DNA of 64,000 nucleotides from Streptomyces sp. XY006 (lineage in GTDB: Bacteria > Actinomycetota > Actinomycetes > Streptomycetales > Streptomycetaceae), in assembly GCF_002237655.1 (NCBI RefSeq), contig NZ_NOKT01000013.1, positions 62,001-126,000 of the forward strand, written 5' to 3'. Below the pieces are notes generated by a model. The model was not told where the DNA came from and ran no database searches. It was given only the letters and a program-made list of their open reading frames with translations. Made by a program: the position numbers and the translations under genes. Shown piece by piece: positions 24,577 to 33,689 of this stretch (positions are counted from its first letter, which is position 1; the number at the start of each line of letters is the position of its first letter).

Positions 24577-25089
24577 GTGGCCGAGACCACTGCCGAGCAG
24601 CCGCTCGAAGAGCTTGACATCGACAGCTACACCACCGAGTCCGAGGTCCCCGTCGAGGGCGAGTACACCTCGGAGTCCATGGCGTCCCGCTTCGGCGAGC
24701 CCCAGCCGGCCGCCGGCCTGGGCCGTCGCAAGAACGCCATCGCCCGCGTCCGGATCGTCCCGGGCACCGGCAAGTGGAAGATCAACGGTCGCACCCTCGA
24801 GGACTACTTCCCGAACAAGGTGCACCAGCAGGAAGTCAACGAGCCGTTCAAGGTTCTCGAGCTCGAGGGCCGTTACGACGTCATCGCCCGCATCGCCGGT
24901 GGCGGTGTCTCCGGCCAGGCCGGTGCGCTCCGTCTCGGTGTCGCCCGCGCGCTGAACGAGGCCGACGTCGACAACAACCGCGGCCCGCTGAAGAAGGCCG
25001 GCTTCCTCCGCCGCGACGACCGTGCGGTCGAGCGCAAGAAGGCCGGTCTGAAGAAGGCCCGCAAGGCTCCGCAGTACAGCAAGCGCTAA
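24577..25089 (+). CDS. rpsI: 30S ribosomal protein S9, with N-terminal extension
   Basis: 170 residues from GTG. S9 contacts the P-site tRNA anticodon with its C-terminal tail, here RKARKAPQYSKR, ending in the conserved Ser-Lys-Arg. The core (LGRRKNAIARVRIVPGTGKW) begins at about residue 48, so about 40 acidic N-terminal residues are an actinobacterial extension. GAGGAGAAT supplies the ribosome site. A good terminator follows at 25127-25158. Confidence 0.99.
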   Translation: MAETTAEQPLEELDIDSYTTESEVPVEGEYTSESMASRFGEPQPAAGLGRRKNAIARVRIVPGTGKWKINGRTLEDYFPNKVHQQEVNEPFKVLELEGRYDVIARIAGGGVSGQAGALRLGVARALNEADVDNNRGPLKKAGFLRRDDRAVERKKAGLKKARKAPQYSKR

Positions 25090-25126
25090 GCGCGTCGCCC
25101 GTCCTCGCGACTGGCTTCGCCTCGAT

Positions 25127-25164
25127 CGCCCCGGCGGCACGGTTGTGCTGCCGGGGCGGTTCGT
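25127..25164 (+). terminator. Terminator after rpsI
   Basis: A 14-bp stem: left arm 25127-25140, GGTT loop, right arm 25145-25158 (one G-T pair), with the GC-rich CGCCCCGG/CCGGGGCG core, followed by GTTCGTTT. Confidence 0.75.
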
Positions 25165-25254
25165 TTACACAACCCGTACCGGCCCCCGACGGTCTCAGGG
25201 GACGTACTTGGGAATGTGAGCCGCATTCTCTTCAGCAATACGGAGGACACCACA

Positions 25255-26613
25255 GTGGGACGACTCTTCGGCACGGACGGCGTGCGCGGTGTCGCCAACG
25301 CGGATCTCACGGCGGAGATGGCCCTGGGCCTCTCCGTGGCCGCGGCGCACGTACTGGCCGAGGCGGGCACGTTCGAGGGGCACCGCCCGACCGCGGTCGT
25401 CGGACGTGACCCCCGCGCCTCCGGGGAGTTCCTGGAAGCCGCCGTGGTCGCGGGCCTGGCCAGCGCCGGTGTGGACGTCCTGCGCGTCGGTGTGCTGCCG
25501 ACGCCCGCGGTGGCGTTCCTGACCGGGTCGCTCGGCGCCGACCTGGGTGTGATGCTCTCCGCGAGCCACAACGCCATGCCGGACAACGGCATCAAGTTCT
25601 TCGCGCGCGGCGGTCACAAGCTCGCCGACGAGCTGGAGGACCGGATCGAGTCCGTGTACGAGGAGCACCGCACCGGCGCCCCCTGGGACCGGCCGACCGG
25701 GGCCGGTGTGGGCCGGGTGCGCGACTACGACGAGGGCTTCGACCGGTACGTCGAGCATCTGCTGGGTGTCCTGCCGAACCGGCTCGACGGGCTGAAGGTC
25801 GTCCTGGACGAGGCGCACGGCGCCGCCGCCCGGGTCTCGCCCGAGGCGTTCCAGCGGGCCGGCGCCGAGGTCGTCACCATCGGGGCCGAGCCGGACGGGC
25901 TCAACATCAACGACGGGTGCGGGTCGACGCACCTGGACAAGCTCAAGGCCGCGGTCGTGGAGCACGGGGCCGACCTGGGCATCGCGCACGACGGCGACGC
26001 CGACCGGTGCCTCGCCGTGGACCACACCGGCGAGGAGGTGGACGGCGACCAGATCCTCGCCGTGCTCGCCCTGGCCATGCGGGAGCAGTCCGCGCTGCGG
26101 TCCGAGACGGTCGTGGCCACCGTGATGTCGAACCTCGGGTTCAAGCTCGCCATGGAGCGGGAGGGCATCCGGCTGGTGCAGACCGCGGTGGGCGACCGGT
26201 ACGTGCTGGAGGAGATGAAGGAGCACGGGTTCGCGCTCGGGGGCGAGCAGTCCGGGCACGTGATCATCCTCGACCACGCGACGACCGGGGACGGCACGCT
26301 GACCGGGCTGATGCTGGCGGCGCGGGTCGCCGGGAGCGGGCGTCCGCTGCGGGAACTGGCCTCCGTGATGGAGCGGCTGCCGCAGGTGCTGGTCAATGTG
26401 CCGGACGTGGACAAGTCCCGGGTGAAGACGTCCGCGGAGCTGGCGGCGGCCGTGACGGACGCGGAGCGGGAGCTCGGGTCGACCGGGCGGGTGCTGCTGC
26501 GGCCCTCCGGGACCGAGCCGCTGGTCCGGGTGATGGTGGAGGCGGCGGACATCGAGCAGGCTCGGTCCGTGGCGGGGCGGCTGGCCGACGTCGTGAAGTC
26601 GGCGCTGGGTTAG
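25255..26613 (+). CDS. glmM: Phosphoglucosamine mutase
   Basis: 452 residues from GTG at 25255 (MGRLFGTDGVRGVANADLTA), with CGGAGG 8 nt ahead; an upstream start at 25216 is rejected on family grounds. GlmM converts glucosamine 6-phosphate to glucosamine 1-phosphate for UDP-GlcNAc and cell-wall synthesis. The phosphoserine loop is LSASHNAMPDNGIKFF (Ser about 104), the metal loop DGDADRC about residue 242, sugar loop GGEQSGHV, and the C-terminal phosphate loop RPSGTEPLVRVMVE. glmS, its pathway partner, lies 4 kb downstream. Confidence 0.98.
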   Translation: MGRLFGTDGVRGVANADLTAEMALGLSVAAAHVLAEAGTFEGHRPTAVVGRDPRASGEFLEAAVVAGLASAGVDVLRVGVLPTPAVAFLTGSLGADLGVMLSASHNAMPDNGIKFFARGGHKLADELEDRIESVYEEHRTGAPWDRPTGAGVGRVRDYDEGFDRYVEHLLGVLPNRLDGLKVVLDEAHGAAARVSPEAFQRAGAEVVTIGAEPDGLNINDGCGSTHLDKLKAAVVEHGADLGIAHDGDADRCLAVDHTGEEVDGDQILAVLALAMREQSALRSETVVATVMSNLGFKLAMEREGIRLVQTAVGDRYVLEEMKEHGFALGGEQSGHVIILDHATTGDGTLTGLMLAARVAGSGRPLRELASVMERLPQVLVNVPDVDKSRVKTSAELAAAVTDAERELGSTGRVLLRPSGTEPLVRVMVEAADIEQARSVAGRLADVVKSALG

Positions 26614-26677
26614 CCGGCCGTTCCGGGTTCGGGGCGGGGGCTGCGGGTGTCTGCGGGCTGCCGGTCGTGTGTGGCTT

Positions 26678-26700
26678 GTCGCGCAGTTCCCCGCGCCCCT
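26678..26700 (+). repeat. Dispersed GC-rich repeat, copy D
   Basis: Exact 23-bp core shared with 20961-20983 and 21659-21681, in the gap between the converging glmM and DUF389 genes. Confidence 0.7.
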
Positions 26701-26714
26701 GGCGGCGATGCCCC

Positions 26715-27647
26715 TCAGGGTGTGGCTTTGCGCTGCCTGGCCCAGAGCCACTTCTGGAGGGCGAGTGTCGTCGTGCCCGCCAGGATGATGCCCAGCAGGT
26801 TGAGCAGGAGCTGCTCCGTCGAACCCCAGGTCTGCTTCATGTCGCCGTAACTGAGGGCGACCGCCGCGTTGGCGGCGGCGGGGACCGTGGTCACCGAGAT
26901 CGCGACGCCGACCAGGGCGCCGGACTTGGCGGAGGTCAGGGAGAGCGTGCCCGCGGCGCCGGCGAGGACCGCCACGACGAAGGAGAACCAGTCGGGGGCG
27001 TAGATGAAGCCGGTGTTGGGGCGGTCGGCTTCCAGCTGGTCCCGGCTGAACAGGTCGACCGCGTCCATGAAGAGGCTGAAGCCGACCGTCACCGCCATCG
27101 CCACGGCGAAGCCCACCAGCAGGGCGGTCAGCGAGCGCAGCGCGAGACGGGGCGCGCGCTGCACCACCGCCGTGCAGACGCCCGCGAGCGGGCCGAACTC
27201 CGGGCCCACCGCCATCGCGCCCACGATCAGGATGGCGTTGTCCAGCACCACGCCGCAGGCCGCGATCATGGTGGCCAGCGTGAGGAACGCCAGGTAGGTG
27301 ACCGACAGCGTCGACTCCTCGTGCGTGGCGTCGGTCAGGTGCTCCCACAGCACCGCGTCCGCGCCCTCGCCCGGCGCCTCGGCCTCCGCCCGGTCGGCCC
27401 GCTTCGACAGCGACAGGTCGATGTTCTCGACGGAGATCGAGCCGTGGTCCTCCAGGTCGAGGTCCCGCAGGCGGCCGAGGAGTTCGTCACCCGCCTCCCG
27501 GGCCACGTCACACATCACGACGTCGCCCGCGGGGTCGCGAGCCGCGCCCGGCAGCACGACGAGATGCGTGGTACCGACCGTCCCCTCGATCAGACGGACC
27601 ACGTCACCGGTCTTCTCGGACGGCGTGATCAGGCGCAGATGCAGCAT
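26715..27647 (-). CDS. DUF389-family membrane protein
   Basis: 310 residues. The N-terminal 80 residues form a soluble ferredoxin-like part (MLHLRLITPSEKTGDVVRLI); the rest has five or six membrane segments. The DUF389 signature is in the second part: LDNAILIVGAMAVGPEFGPL with VGVAISVTTVPAAANAAVAL. The function of the family is not established. The gene lies 16 nt downstream of coaA on the same strand, so they may be co-transcribed in the order coaA, DUF389. It ends facing glmM. Confidence 0.88.
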   Translation of the reverse strand: MLHLRLITPSEKTGDVVRLIEGTVGTTHLVVLPGAARDPAGDVVMCDVAREAGDELLGRLRDLDLEDHGSISVENIDLSLSKRADRAEAEAPGEGADAVLWEHLTDATHEESTLSVTYLAFLTLATMIAACGVVLDNAILIVGAMAVGPEFGPLAGVCTAVVQRAPRLALRSLTALLVGFAVAMAVTVGFSLFMDAVDLFSRDQLEADRPNTGFIYAPDWFSFVVAVLAGAAGTLSLTSAKSGALVGVAISVTTVPAAANAAVALSYGDMKQTWGSTEQLLLNLLGIILAGTTTLALQKWLWARQRKATP

Positions 27648-27663
27648 GGCGGCAGCGTAGCGG

Positions 27664-28653
27664 TCACAGTTTGCGCAGGCTGAGGCGCTGCACCGTATGG
27701 TCCGGGCCCTTGCGCAGGACCAGGGTGGCGCGGCCCCGGGTGGGGGCGATGTTCTCGACCAGGTTCGGCCGGTTGATCGTGCGCCACATCGTGCGGGCGT
27801 AGTCCAGGGCCTCCTCCTCGGAGACCTGGGTGTACTTGCGGAAATACGAGGACGGGTTCTGGAAGGCGGTCGCGCGCAGCTTGCGGAAGCGGTTGAGGTA
27901 CCAGCGCTCGATGTCCTCGACGCGGGCGTCGACGTAGACGCTGAAGTCGAAGTAGTCGGCGAGGCCGACCCGGGTGCGGCCGTCCTTGCCGGGCAGGGCG
28001 GGCTGCAGGACGTTCAGGCCCTCGACGATCAGGATGTCCGGGCGGCGGACCGTGAGGCGCTCGTCCGGGACGATGTCGTAGATCAGGTGGGAGTAGACGG
28101 GGGCCGTGACCTCGTCCTTGCCGGCCTTGATGTCGGCGACGAAGCGGGTCAGGGCGCGGCGGTCGTAGGACTCGGGGAAGCCCTTGCGGGACATCAGGCC
28201 GCGGGCCTGGAGCTCCCGGGTGGGCAGCAGGAAGCCGTCGGTGGTGACCAGCTCGACGCGCGGGTGCTCGGGCCAGCGGGAGAGCAGGGCCTGCAGCAGG
28301 CGGGCGACCGTCGACTTGCCGACGGCGACCGAGCCGGCGACTCCTATGACGAACGGCGTGCCGGACTGGGAGCCCTGTTCGCCGAGGAACGTGTTCAGCG
28401 CTCCCCTGAGGCCGTCCGTGGCGCCGACGTAGAGGTTGAGGAGCCGGGACAGCGGGAGGTAGATGTCGCGCACCTCGTCCAGGTCGATCACGTCGCCGAG
28501 ACCGCGCAGCTTCTCGACCTCCTCGGCCGTCAGGGGCAGCGGCGTCTTGTCACGCAGCGCGCTCCATTCGGCTCGGGTGAGGTCGACGTAGGGAGTCGCC
28601 TCCGGGCGGGGCCGGTGGGCGCTCCGGGGCATCGAGGAGACCGGAGAGATCAC
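27664..28653 (-). CDS. coaA: Type I pantothenate kinase
   Basis: 329 residues from GTG at 28653; an ATG seven codons in (MPRSAHRPRPEATPYVDLTR) is an alternative and no clear ribosome site decides. The enzyme phosphorylates pantothenate, the first step to coenzyme A. The P-loop is GVAGSVAVGKSTVARLLQAL (about residues 103-122), followed by VELVTTDGFLLPT and ILIVEGLNVLQP. The layout matches the bacterial CoaA family. coenzyme A supply relates to acpS further downstream, though the genes are not in one operon. Confidence 0.97.
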   Translation of the reverse strand: MISPVSSMPRSAHRPRPEATPYVDLTRAEWSALRDKTPLPLTAEEVEKLRGLGDVIDLDEVRDIYLPLSRLLNLYVGATDGLRGALNTFLGEQGSQSGTPFVIGVAGSVAVGKSTVARLLQALLSRWPEHPRVELVTTDGFLLPTRELQARGLMSRKGFPESYDRRALTRFVADIKAGKDEVTAPVYSHLIYDIVPDERLTVRRPDILIVEGLNVLQPALPGKDGRTRVGLADYFDFSVYVDARVEDIERWYLNRFRKLRATAFQNPSSYFRKYTQVSEEEALDYARTMWRTINRPNLVENIAPTRGRATLVLRKGPDHTVQRLSLRKL

Positions 28654-28827
28654 AGTCCATTGTTACGGGCGTACGAACGGACGGTGAGGTGGGATCCGTC
28701 ACGCGGGCGCCTCGCGCCTCCCGGCAGGGGAGAAATCCGGCCAACGGGAGGAATGTCAGTGGCGTGCGTCACAGTTGTGGGAAGGGTGGGCCCAGCCCCG
28801 GGTCCACGGACCGGCGAGGGGTGACCC

Positions 28828-29870
28828 ATGACGTATGCGATAGAGGCGGAAGGCCTGGTCAAACGGTTCCGGGAGACCGAGGCGCTGGCCGGTGTCGACC
28901 TCGCGGCCCGCAAGGGCACGGTGCTCGGGCTGCTGGGTCCCAACGGCGCCGGGAAGACGACCGCGGTGCGGATCTTCGCCACGCTGCTGCGGCCCGACGG
29001 CGGGTGGGCCCGCGTCGCCGGGCACGACGTGGTCCGGGAGGCCGGGGTGGTGCGGTCCCTGGTCGGGCTGACCGGGCAGTACGCGGCGGTCGACGAGAAC
29101 CTCACCGGCACGGAGAACCTGCTGCTCATCGGCCGGCTGCTCGGGCTGCCGCGGCGGGAGGCGAAGGCGCGGGCGGGTGAGCTGCTGGAGCGCTTCCAGC
29201 TGACGCACGCGGCCGGGCGGGCCGCGAAGACCTACTCGGGCGGTATGCGCCGGCGCCTGGATCTGGCGGCGAGCCTGGTCGGCCGGCCCAGCATCCTCTT
29301 CCTCGACGAGCCGACCACCGGCCTCGACCCTCCCCCGCTCTCGAATGCGCTTGAGCGGGGGGACCCCCATGCCGCGGCGAGCTGTGGGACCTGCTGCGCG
29401 GCCTGGTCGCGGACGGGGCGACCGCCCTGCTGACCACGCAGTATCTGAACGAAGCCGATGTGCTGGCCGACGACATCGTGGTGATCGACAAGGGCCGGGT
29501 GATCGCCGAGGGCACGCCCGACGGGCTGAAGGCGCAGGTCGGCGGGCAGGTGCTGGAGCTGCGGCCGATCCTCGGGCAGGACCTCGCCCGGGCGCACGCG
29601 CTGGTGGCCGGGGCCGCCGGGCCCGAGGCGCGGATCGAGGGCGAGCGGGTCACCGCGCCGGTGAAGGACCCGGAGCTGATGCCGGCCGTGGTGCGCGCGC
29701 TGGACCGGGAGGGCATCGCCGTGGGGGAGCTGGCGCTGCGCCGCTCCTCGCTCGACGAGGTGTTCCTCTCCCTGACCGGGCACCGCGCGGAGCCGGGCGG
29801 GTCCGAGGAGGACGGTGCGTCGGACGCCCGGAGCGAGGGCGAGCTGGAGAAGGCGGTGAGCCGGTCATGA
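28828..29870 (+). pseudogene. DrrA-type ABC transporter ATPase, frameshifted by a 41-nt insertion
   Basis: Frame 1 (28828-29330) encodes an ABC-2 type ATPase up to the Walker B/D-loop: P-loop LLGPNGAGKTTAV (about 32-44), signature YSGGMRRRLDLA, then LFLDEPTTGLDP. There a 41-nt palindromic insert (29331-29371) shifts the frame. The second half continues in another frame from about 29373 (RGELWDLLRG ... LLTTQYLNEADVLADDI) to 29870. Removing 41 nt gives one 333-residue protein, the usual DrrA length. As sequenced, frame 1 would end at 29433 with a wrong tail; a fragment could start at the ATG at 29460. The permease gene overlaps its end. The intact family exports drugs or lipids. Confidence 0.85.
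29331..29371 (+). mobile_element. 41-nt GC-rich palindromic insertion
   Basis: CCCCCGCTC (29332-29340) pairs with GAGCGGGGG (29353-29361) around a 12-nt loop containing CGAA, followed by ACCCCCAT. A shorter relative lies at 51705-51736. Both interrupt coding frames. It resembles short palindromic repeats common in Streptomyces intergenic DNA (recalled, not searched). Confidence 0.7.
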
Positions 29871-30676
29871 CCGCCACCACCGTCACGGCACCGGTCACCT
29901 CCTCGGGCCGGGTGCCGGCCCTGGCCGGGGTGCGGCAGACCTTCACCATGGCCTGGCGGAGCCTGGTCGCCGTGAAGCACAACCCGCTCGAACTGGTCGA
30001 CTACAGCATCACGCCGATCATGTTCGTGTTCCTGTTCACCTACGTGCTGGGCGGGCAGATGGCCGGGTCGCCCGAGGCCTACCTGAAGTACGCGCTGCCC
30101 GGGATCATCGTGCAGAACACCCTGTTCATGACGATGTACACGGCGATGGCCCTCAACACCGACCTCACCAAGGGCGTCTTCGACCGGCTGCGCAGCCTGC
30201 CCATCGCCCGCTCCGCTCCGCTCATCGGGCGCATCACCGCCGATCTCGCCAAGCACGTCTGGGCGATGGTGCTGATGATCGCCCTCGGGCTCGCGCTCGG
30301 CTTCCGGGTCACCGGCGGTTTCGGCGGGTTCCTGCTCGGCGTGCTGCTGGTGGTGGTCTTCGCGGCGGCCGTCTCCTGGAGCGCGGTGCTGATCGGGATG
30401 CTGGCCGGTGACGCGGAGAAGGTGCAGGCGTTCGCCTTCACCCTGATCTTCCCGATCACCTTCACCAGCAGCGCGTTCGTCGTCGTCGACACCATGCCGG
30501 GCTGGCTGCAGGCGTGGAGCGACGTCAATCCGGTCACCCATCTGTCCGACGCGTTCCGCGGGCTGCTGCTGGGCGGGCCGGTGGCGGAGCCGGTGCTGTG
30601 GTCGCTGGTGTGGGCGGCGGGCATCGCGCTGGTCTTCTATCCGCTGGCCATGAGGGCGTATCGCGCGAAGGTCTGA
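29867..30676 (+). CDS. ABC-2 type transporter permease (DrrB-like)
   Basis: 269 residues from the ATG at 29867, overlapping the ATPase stop (ATGA). Six membrane segments are predicted from the sequence; the ABC-2 signature region includes KHNPLELVDYSITPIMFVFL and TNSAFV-type FTSSAFVVVDTMPGWLQAWS followed by NPVTHLSDAFRGLL. It would form a homodimeric channel driven by the upstream ATPase. Since that gene is frameshifted, the exporter may be inactive or may use another ATPase. Confidence 0.93.
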   Translation: MTATTVTAPVTSSGRVPALAGVRQTFTMAWRSLVAVKHNPLELVDYSITPIMFVFLFTYVLGGQMAGSPEAYLKYALPGIIVQNTLFMTMYTAMALNTDLTKGVFDRLRSLPIARSAPLIGRITADLAKHVWAMVLMIALGLALGFRVTGGFGGFLLGVLLVVVFAAAVSWSAVLIGMLAGDAEKVQAFAFTLIFPITFTSSAFVVVDTMPGWLQAWSDVNPVTHLSDAFRGLLLGGPVAEPVLWSLVWAAGIALVFYPLAMRAYRAKV

Positions 30677-30773
30677 CAGTGGGGCACCGAGGCGTTCGTA
30701 CCCCGGTGGGAATTTCCGATTTCGGGCACGCAACGGCCTGTTCGGCACGGGAATCGACCCTAAGCTGCCGCCC

Positions 30774-32621
30774 ATGTGTGGAATCGTGGGATACGTGGGG
30801 CCGCAGTCGGCGCTCGAGGTCGTGATGGCCGGGCTGAAGCGGCTGGAGTACCGGGGCTACGACTCGGCGGGTGTCGCCGTCCTGGCCGACGGCGGGCTCG
30901 CGACGGCCAAGAAGGCCGGCAAGCTCCTCAACCTGGAGAAGGAACTGGACGGCAGGCCGCTGCCGACGGGCACGACGGGCATCGGCCACACCCGGTGGGC
31001 CACCCACGGCGGACCGACCGACGCCAACGCCCACCCGCACATCGACAACGCGGGCCGGGTCGCGGTCGTCCACAACGGCATCATCGAGAACTTCGCCGCG
31101 CTGCGGGACGAACTGCAGGAGCGCGGCCACGAACTGTCCTCCGAGACCGACACCGAGGTCGTCGCCCATCTGCTCGCCGAGGAGTTCTCCTCGTGCGCGG
31201 ACCTCGCCGAGGCGATGCGGCTGGTGTGCCGGCGGCTGGAGGGCGCGTTCACGCTGGTCGCGGTGCACGCCGACGAGCCCGACGTGGTGGTCGGCGCCCG
31301 GCGCAACTCCCCGCTGGTGGTGGGGGTCGGCGAGGGCGAGGCCTTCCTCGCCTCGGACGTGGCCGCGTTCATCGCCCACACGCGCTCCGCGATCGAACTG
31401 GGGCAGGACCAGGTGGTGGAGCTGCGCCGGGACGGCGTGGTGGTGACGGGCTTCGACGGCCGCCCGGCCGACGTGCGCTCCTACCACGTGGACTGGGACG
31501 CCTCGGCCGCCGAGAAGGGCGGCTACGACTACTTCATGCTCAAGGAGATCGCCGAGCAGCCCAAGGCGGTCGCCGACACCCTGCTGGGCCGGATCGACGG
31601 CTCCGGGTCGCTGACCCTGGACGAGGTGCGGATCCCGCCGCGGGTGCTGCGCGAGATCGACAAGGTCGTCATCGTGGCGTGCGGCACGGCCTTCCACGCC
31701 GGGATGATCGCCAAGTACGCCATCGAGCACTGGACGCGCCTGCCCTGCGAGGTGGAGCTGGCCAGCGAGTTCCGCTACCGGGACCCGATCCTGGACGCGC
31801 AGACGCTGGTCATCGCCATCTCCCAGTCCGGCGAGACCATGGACACGCTGATGGCGCTGCGGCACGCCCGTGAGCAGGGCTCCAAGGTGCTGGCGATCTG
31901 CAACACCAACGGCTCGACGATCCCGCGCGAGTCCGACGCGGTGCTGTACACGCACGCCGGGCCGGAGGTCGCCGTGGCCTCCACGAAGGCGTTCCTCACG
32001 CAGCTCGTCGCCTGCTACCTGGTTGCCCTGTACCTCGGGCAGACCCGGGGCACCAAATGGGGCGACGAGATCCGGGCCGTGATCCGGGACCTGTCGTCCA
32101 TCTCCGGTGCGGTGGAGCGGGTGCTGGGGACGATGGAGCCGGTGCGGGAGCTGGCGCGCACGCTGGCCTCGAAGGACACGGTGCTGTTCCTCGGCCGGCA
32201 CGTCGGCTACCCGGTGGCCCTGGAAGGCGCGCTGAAGCTGAAGGAACTGGCCTACATGCACGCCGAGGGGTTCGCGGCGGGCGAGCTGAAGCACGGGCCG
32301 ATCGCGCTGATCGAGGAGGACCTGCCGGTCGTCGTGGTGGTGCCGTCCCCGCGCGGGCGGTCGGTGCTGCACGACAAGATCGTGTCCAACATCCAGGAGA
32401 TCAGGGCGCGCGGGGCGCGGACGATCGTCATCGCCGAGGAGGGCGACGAGGCGGTCGTGCCGTACGCGGACCATCTGATCCGGATCCCGGTCACGCCGAC
32501 CCTGCTGCAGCCGCTGGTGGCCACGGTGCCGTTGCAGGTGTTCGCCTGTGAACTGGCGACGGCGCGCGGCAACGAGGTGGACCAGCCGAGGAACCTGGCG
32601 AAGTCGGTCACCGTGGAGTGA
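30774..32621 (+). CDS. glmS: Glutamine-fructose-6-phosphate aminotransferase (isomerising)
   Basis: 615 residues. GlmS makes glucosamine 6-phosphate from fructose 6-phosphate and glutamine, the entry step to UDP-GlcNAc. The nucleophile is Cys1 after Met removal (MCGIVGYVGPQ); HTRWATHGGPTDANAHPH and the glutaminase HNGIIENF motif follow. Two SIS domains occupy about residues 285-610 (ACGTAFHAGMIAKY, ISQSGETMDTLMAL, EGALKLKELAYMHAEGFAAG) and the C-terminal end is NLAKSVTVE. No glmS riboswitch was recognised upstream. A terminator shared with the convergent gene follows. Confidence 0.98.
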   Translation: MCGIVGYVGPQSALEVVMAGLKRLEYRGYDSAGVAVLADGGLATAKKAGKLLNLEKELDGRPLPTGTTGIGHTRWATHGGPTDANAHPHIDNAGRVAVVHNGIIENFAALRDELQERGHELSSETDTEVVAHLLAEEFSSCADLAEAMRLVCRRLEGAFTLVAVHADEPDVVVGARRNSPLVVGVGEGEAFLASDVAAFIAHTRSAIELGQDQVVELRRDGVVVTGFDGRPADVRSYHVDWDASAAEKGGYDYFMLKEIAEQPKAVADTLLGRIDGSGSLTLDEVRIPPRVLREIDKVVIVACGTAFHAGMIAKYAIEHWTRLPCEVELASEFRYRDPILDAQTLVIAISQSGETMDTLMALRHAREQGSKVLAICNTNGSTIPRESDAVLYTHAGPEVAVASTKAFLTQLVACYLVALYLGQTRGTKWGDEIRAVIRDLSSISGAVERVLGTMEPVRELARTLASKDTVLFLGRHVGYPVALEGALKLKELAYMHAEGFAAGELKHGPIALIEEDLPVVVVVPSPRGRSVLHDKIVSNIQEIRARGARTIVIAEEGDEAVVPYADHLIRIPVTPTLLQPLVATVPLQVFACELATARGNEVDQPRNLAKSVTVE

Positions 32622-32626
32622 GCGAA

Positions 32627-32656
32627 GGGGGCGGACGGCCGCTGCCGTCCGCCCCC
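32627..32656. terminator. Bidirectional terminator between glmS and the secreted protein gene
   Basis: Perfect 13-bp stem: GGGGGCGGACGGC (32627-32639), loop CGCT, GCCGTCCGCCCCC (32644-32656). It separates two convergent genes. Confidence 0.75.
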
Positions 32657-32679
32657 GCCTCACCCGGCCGGCCGGGTGA

Positions 32680-33027
32680 TCACCAGTTGATGCAGGTCTT
32701 CGGGACCCAGCCGTTGACCTTGTCGCCGCCGTAGTACCAGAGGTTGCTCTTCTTGCCGCAGGCCGTGTACGAGCCGCCCTTGTAGGCCTTGCCGTCGTTG
32801 CAGATGCCGCCTCGCTTGCCCTTGCCCCAGATGCCGAGGGCGGTGGCGGAGGTCTTCGGCGCCGTGCGGACCTTGACGGTCTCCTTGGCCTTGACGTTCA
32901 CGATCGCCTTGCTGCAGTCCTTCGGCGGTGCCGCGGCGGCGGTGCCGGCGGTGGCGACGGTGCCGGTGAGGGCCGTGGCGAAGAGAGCTATCGAAGTGGC
33001 CGCGGTTCCCAGCGACTTGAACTTCAT
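32680..33027 (-). CDS. Small secreted SH3-like protein
   Basis: 115 residues from the ATG at 33027, with a GGGAGGAA ribosome site 8 nt ahead. A signal peptide is clear (KFKSLGTAATSIALFATALT then an Ala-rich cleavage region near 34-36). The mature part has VRTAPKTSATALGIWGKGKR and WGWVP-type NGWVPKTCINW, resembling bacterial SH3 domains, with cysteines likely paired. Function unknown; such proteins often bind cell wall. It is transcribed toward glmS. Confidence 0.88.
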   Translation of the reverse strand: MKFKSLGTAATSIALFATALTGTVATAGTAAAAPPKDCSKAIVNVKAKETVKVRTAPKTSATALGIWGKGKRGGICNDGKAYKGGSYTACGKKSNLWYYGGDKVNGWVPKTCINW

Positions 33028-33303
33028 GGTGGTGCGTTCCTCCCGTTGTGTGCGATGCCGTGTGCACATCGCGGTCATCGCGAACTGTACAAGGGGGAGG
33101 GGGAGTTCAAGATCGCGGGGGCAGGGCGGGCAGGGCCAGGGAGGCGGTGGCGTGGGGCTGTACGACAGGGCGTCACGGTCGGCGTCCCGGGCCAGGGCGG
33201 CGGACCGGTCGCGCTCCTTCGGGTACCGGTCGCCGTAGCGCTCGGGGCCGGTGCGGCCGTCCCATTCCCCGCCGGTCAGGCCAGTCGCCGTAGGGTGCTG
33301 CGC

Positions 33304-33675
33304 ATGAGCATCATCGGGGTCGGGATCGACGTCGCGGAGATCGACCGGTTCGCGGCGGCACTGGAGCGTACGCCGGCGCTGGCCGAGCGGCTGTTCGTGG
33401 AAGGCGAGTTGCTGCTGCCCAGCGGGGAGCGCCGGGGTGTGGCCTCCCTCGCGGCGCGGTTCGCCGCCAAGGAGGCTCTCGCCAAGGCGCTCGGCGCTCC
33501 CGGCGGGCTGCTGTGGACCGACGCCGAGGTGTACGTCGAGGACAGCGGGCAGCCCCGGCTGCGGGTGACCGGGACGGTGGCCGCGCGGGCCGCCGAGCTC
33601 GGTGTGCGGTCCTGGCACGTGTCGCTGAGTCACGACGCGGGGATCGCCTCGGCCGTGGTCATCGCCGAGGCGTGA
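33304..33675 (+). CDS. acpS: Holo-[acyl-carrier-protein] synthase
   Basis: 123 residues from the ATG at 33304 (MSIIGVGIDVAEIDRFAAAL). A longer upstream frame is rejected. AcpS transfers phosphopantetheine from coenzyme A to acyl carrier proteins. The magnesium aspartate is in GVGIDV (about D9), and AARFAAKEALAKALG carries the glutamate; WHVSLSHD matches the C-terminal motif. It is near coaA but in opposite orientation and separate. A possible weak start site GCTGCGCATG gives no clear Shine-Dalgarno sequence. Confidence 0.96.
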   Translation: MSIIGVGIDVAEIDRFAAALERTPALAERLFVEGELLLPSGERRGVASLAARFAAKEALAKALGAPGGLLWTDAEVYVEDSGQPRLRVTGTVAARAAELGVRSWHVSLSHDAGIASAVVIAEA

Positions 33676-33689
33676 CGCGGGCCGACGGC

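Noticed and set aside
29372..29459. Programmed frameshifting in the ABC ATPase gene
   Set aside because: No slippery heptamer is visible and the frames are separated by a whole 41-nt palindromic insert that explains the shift.
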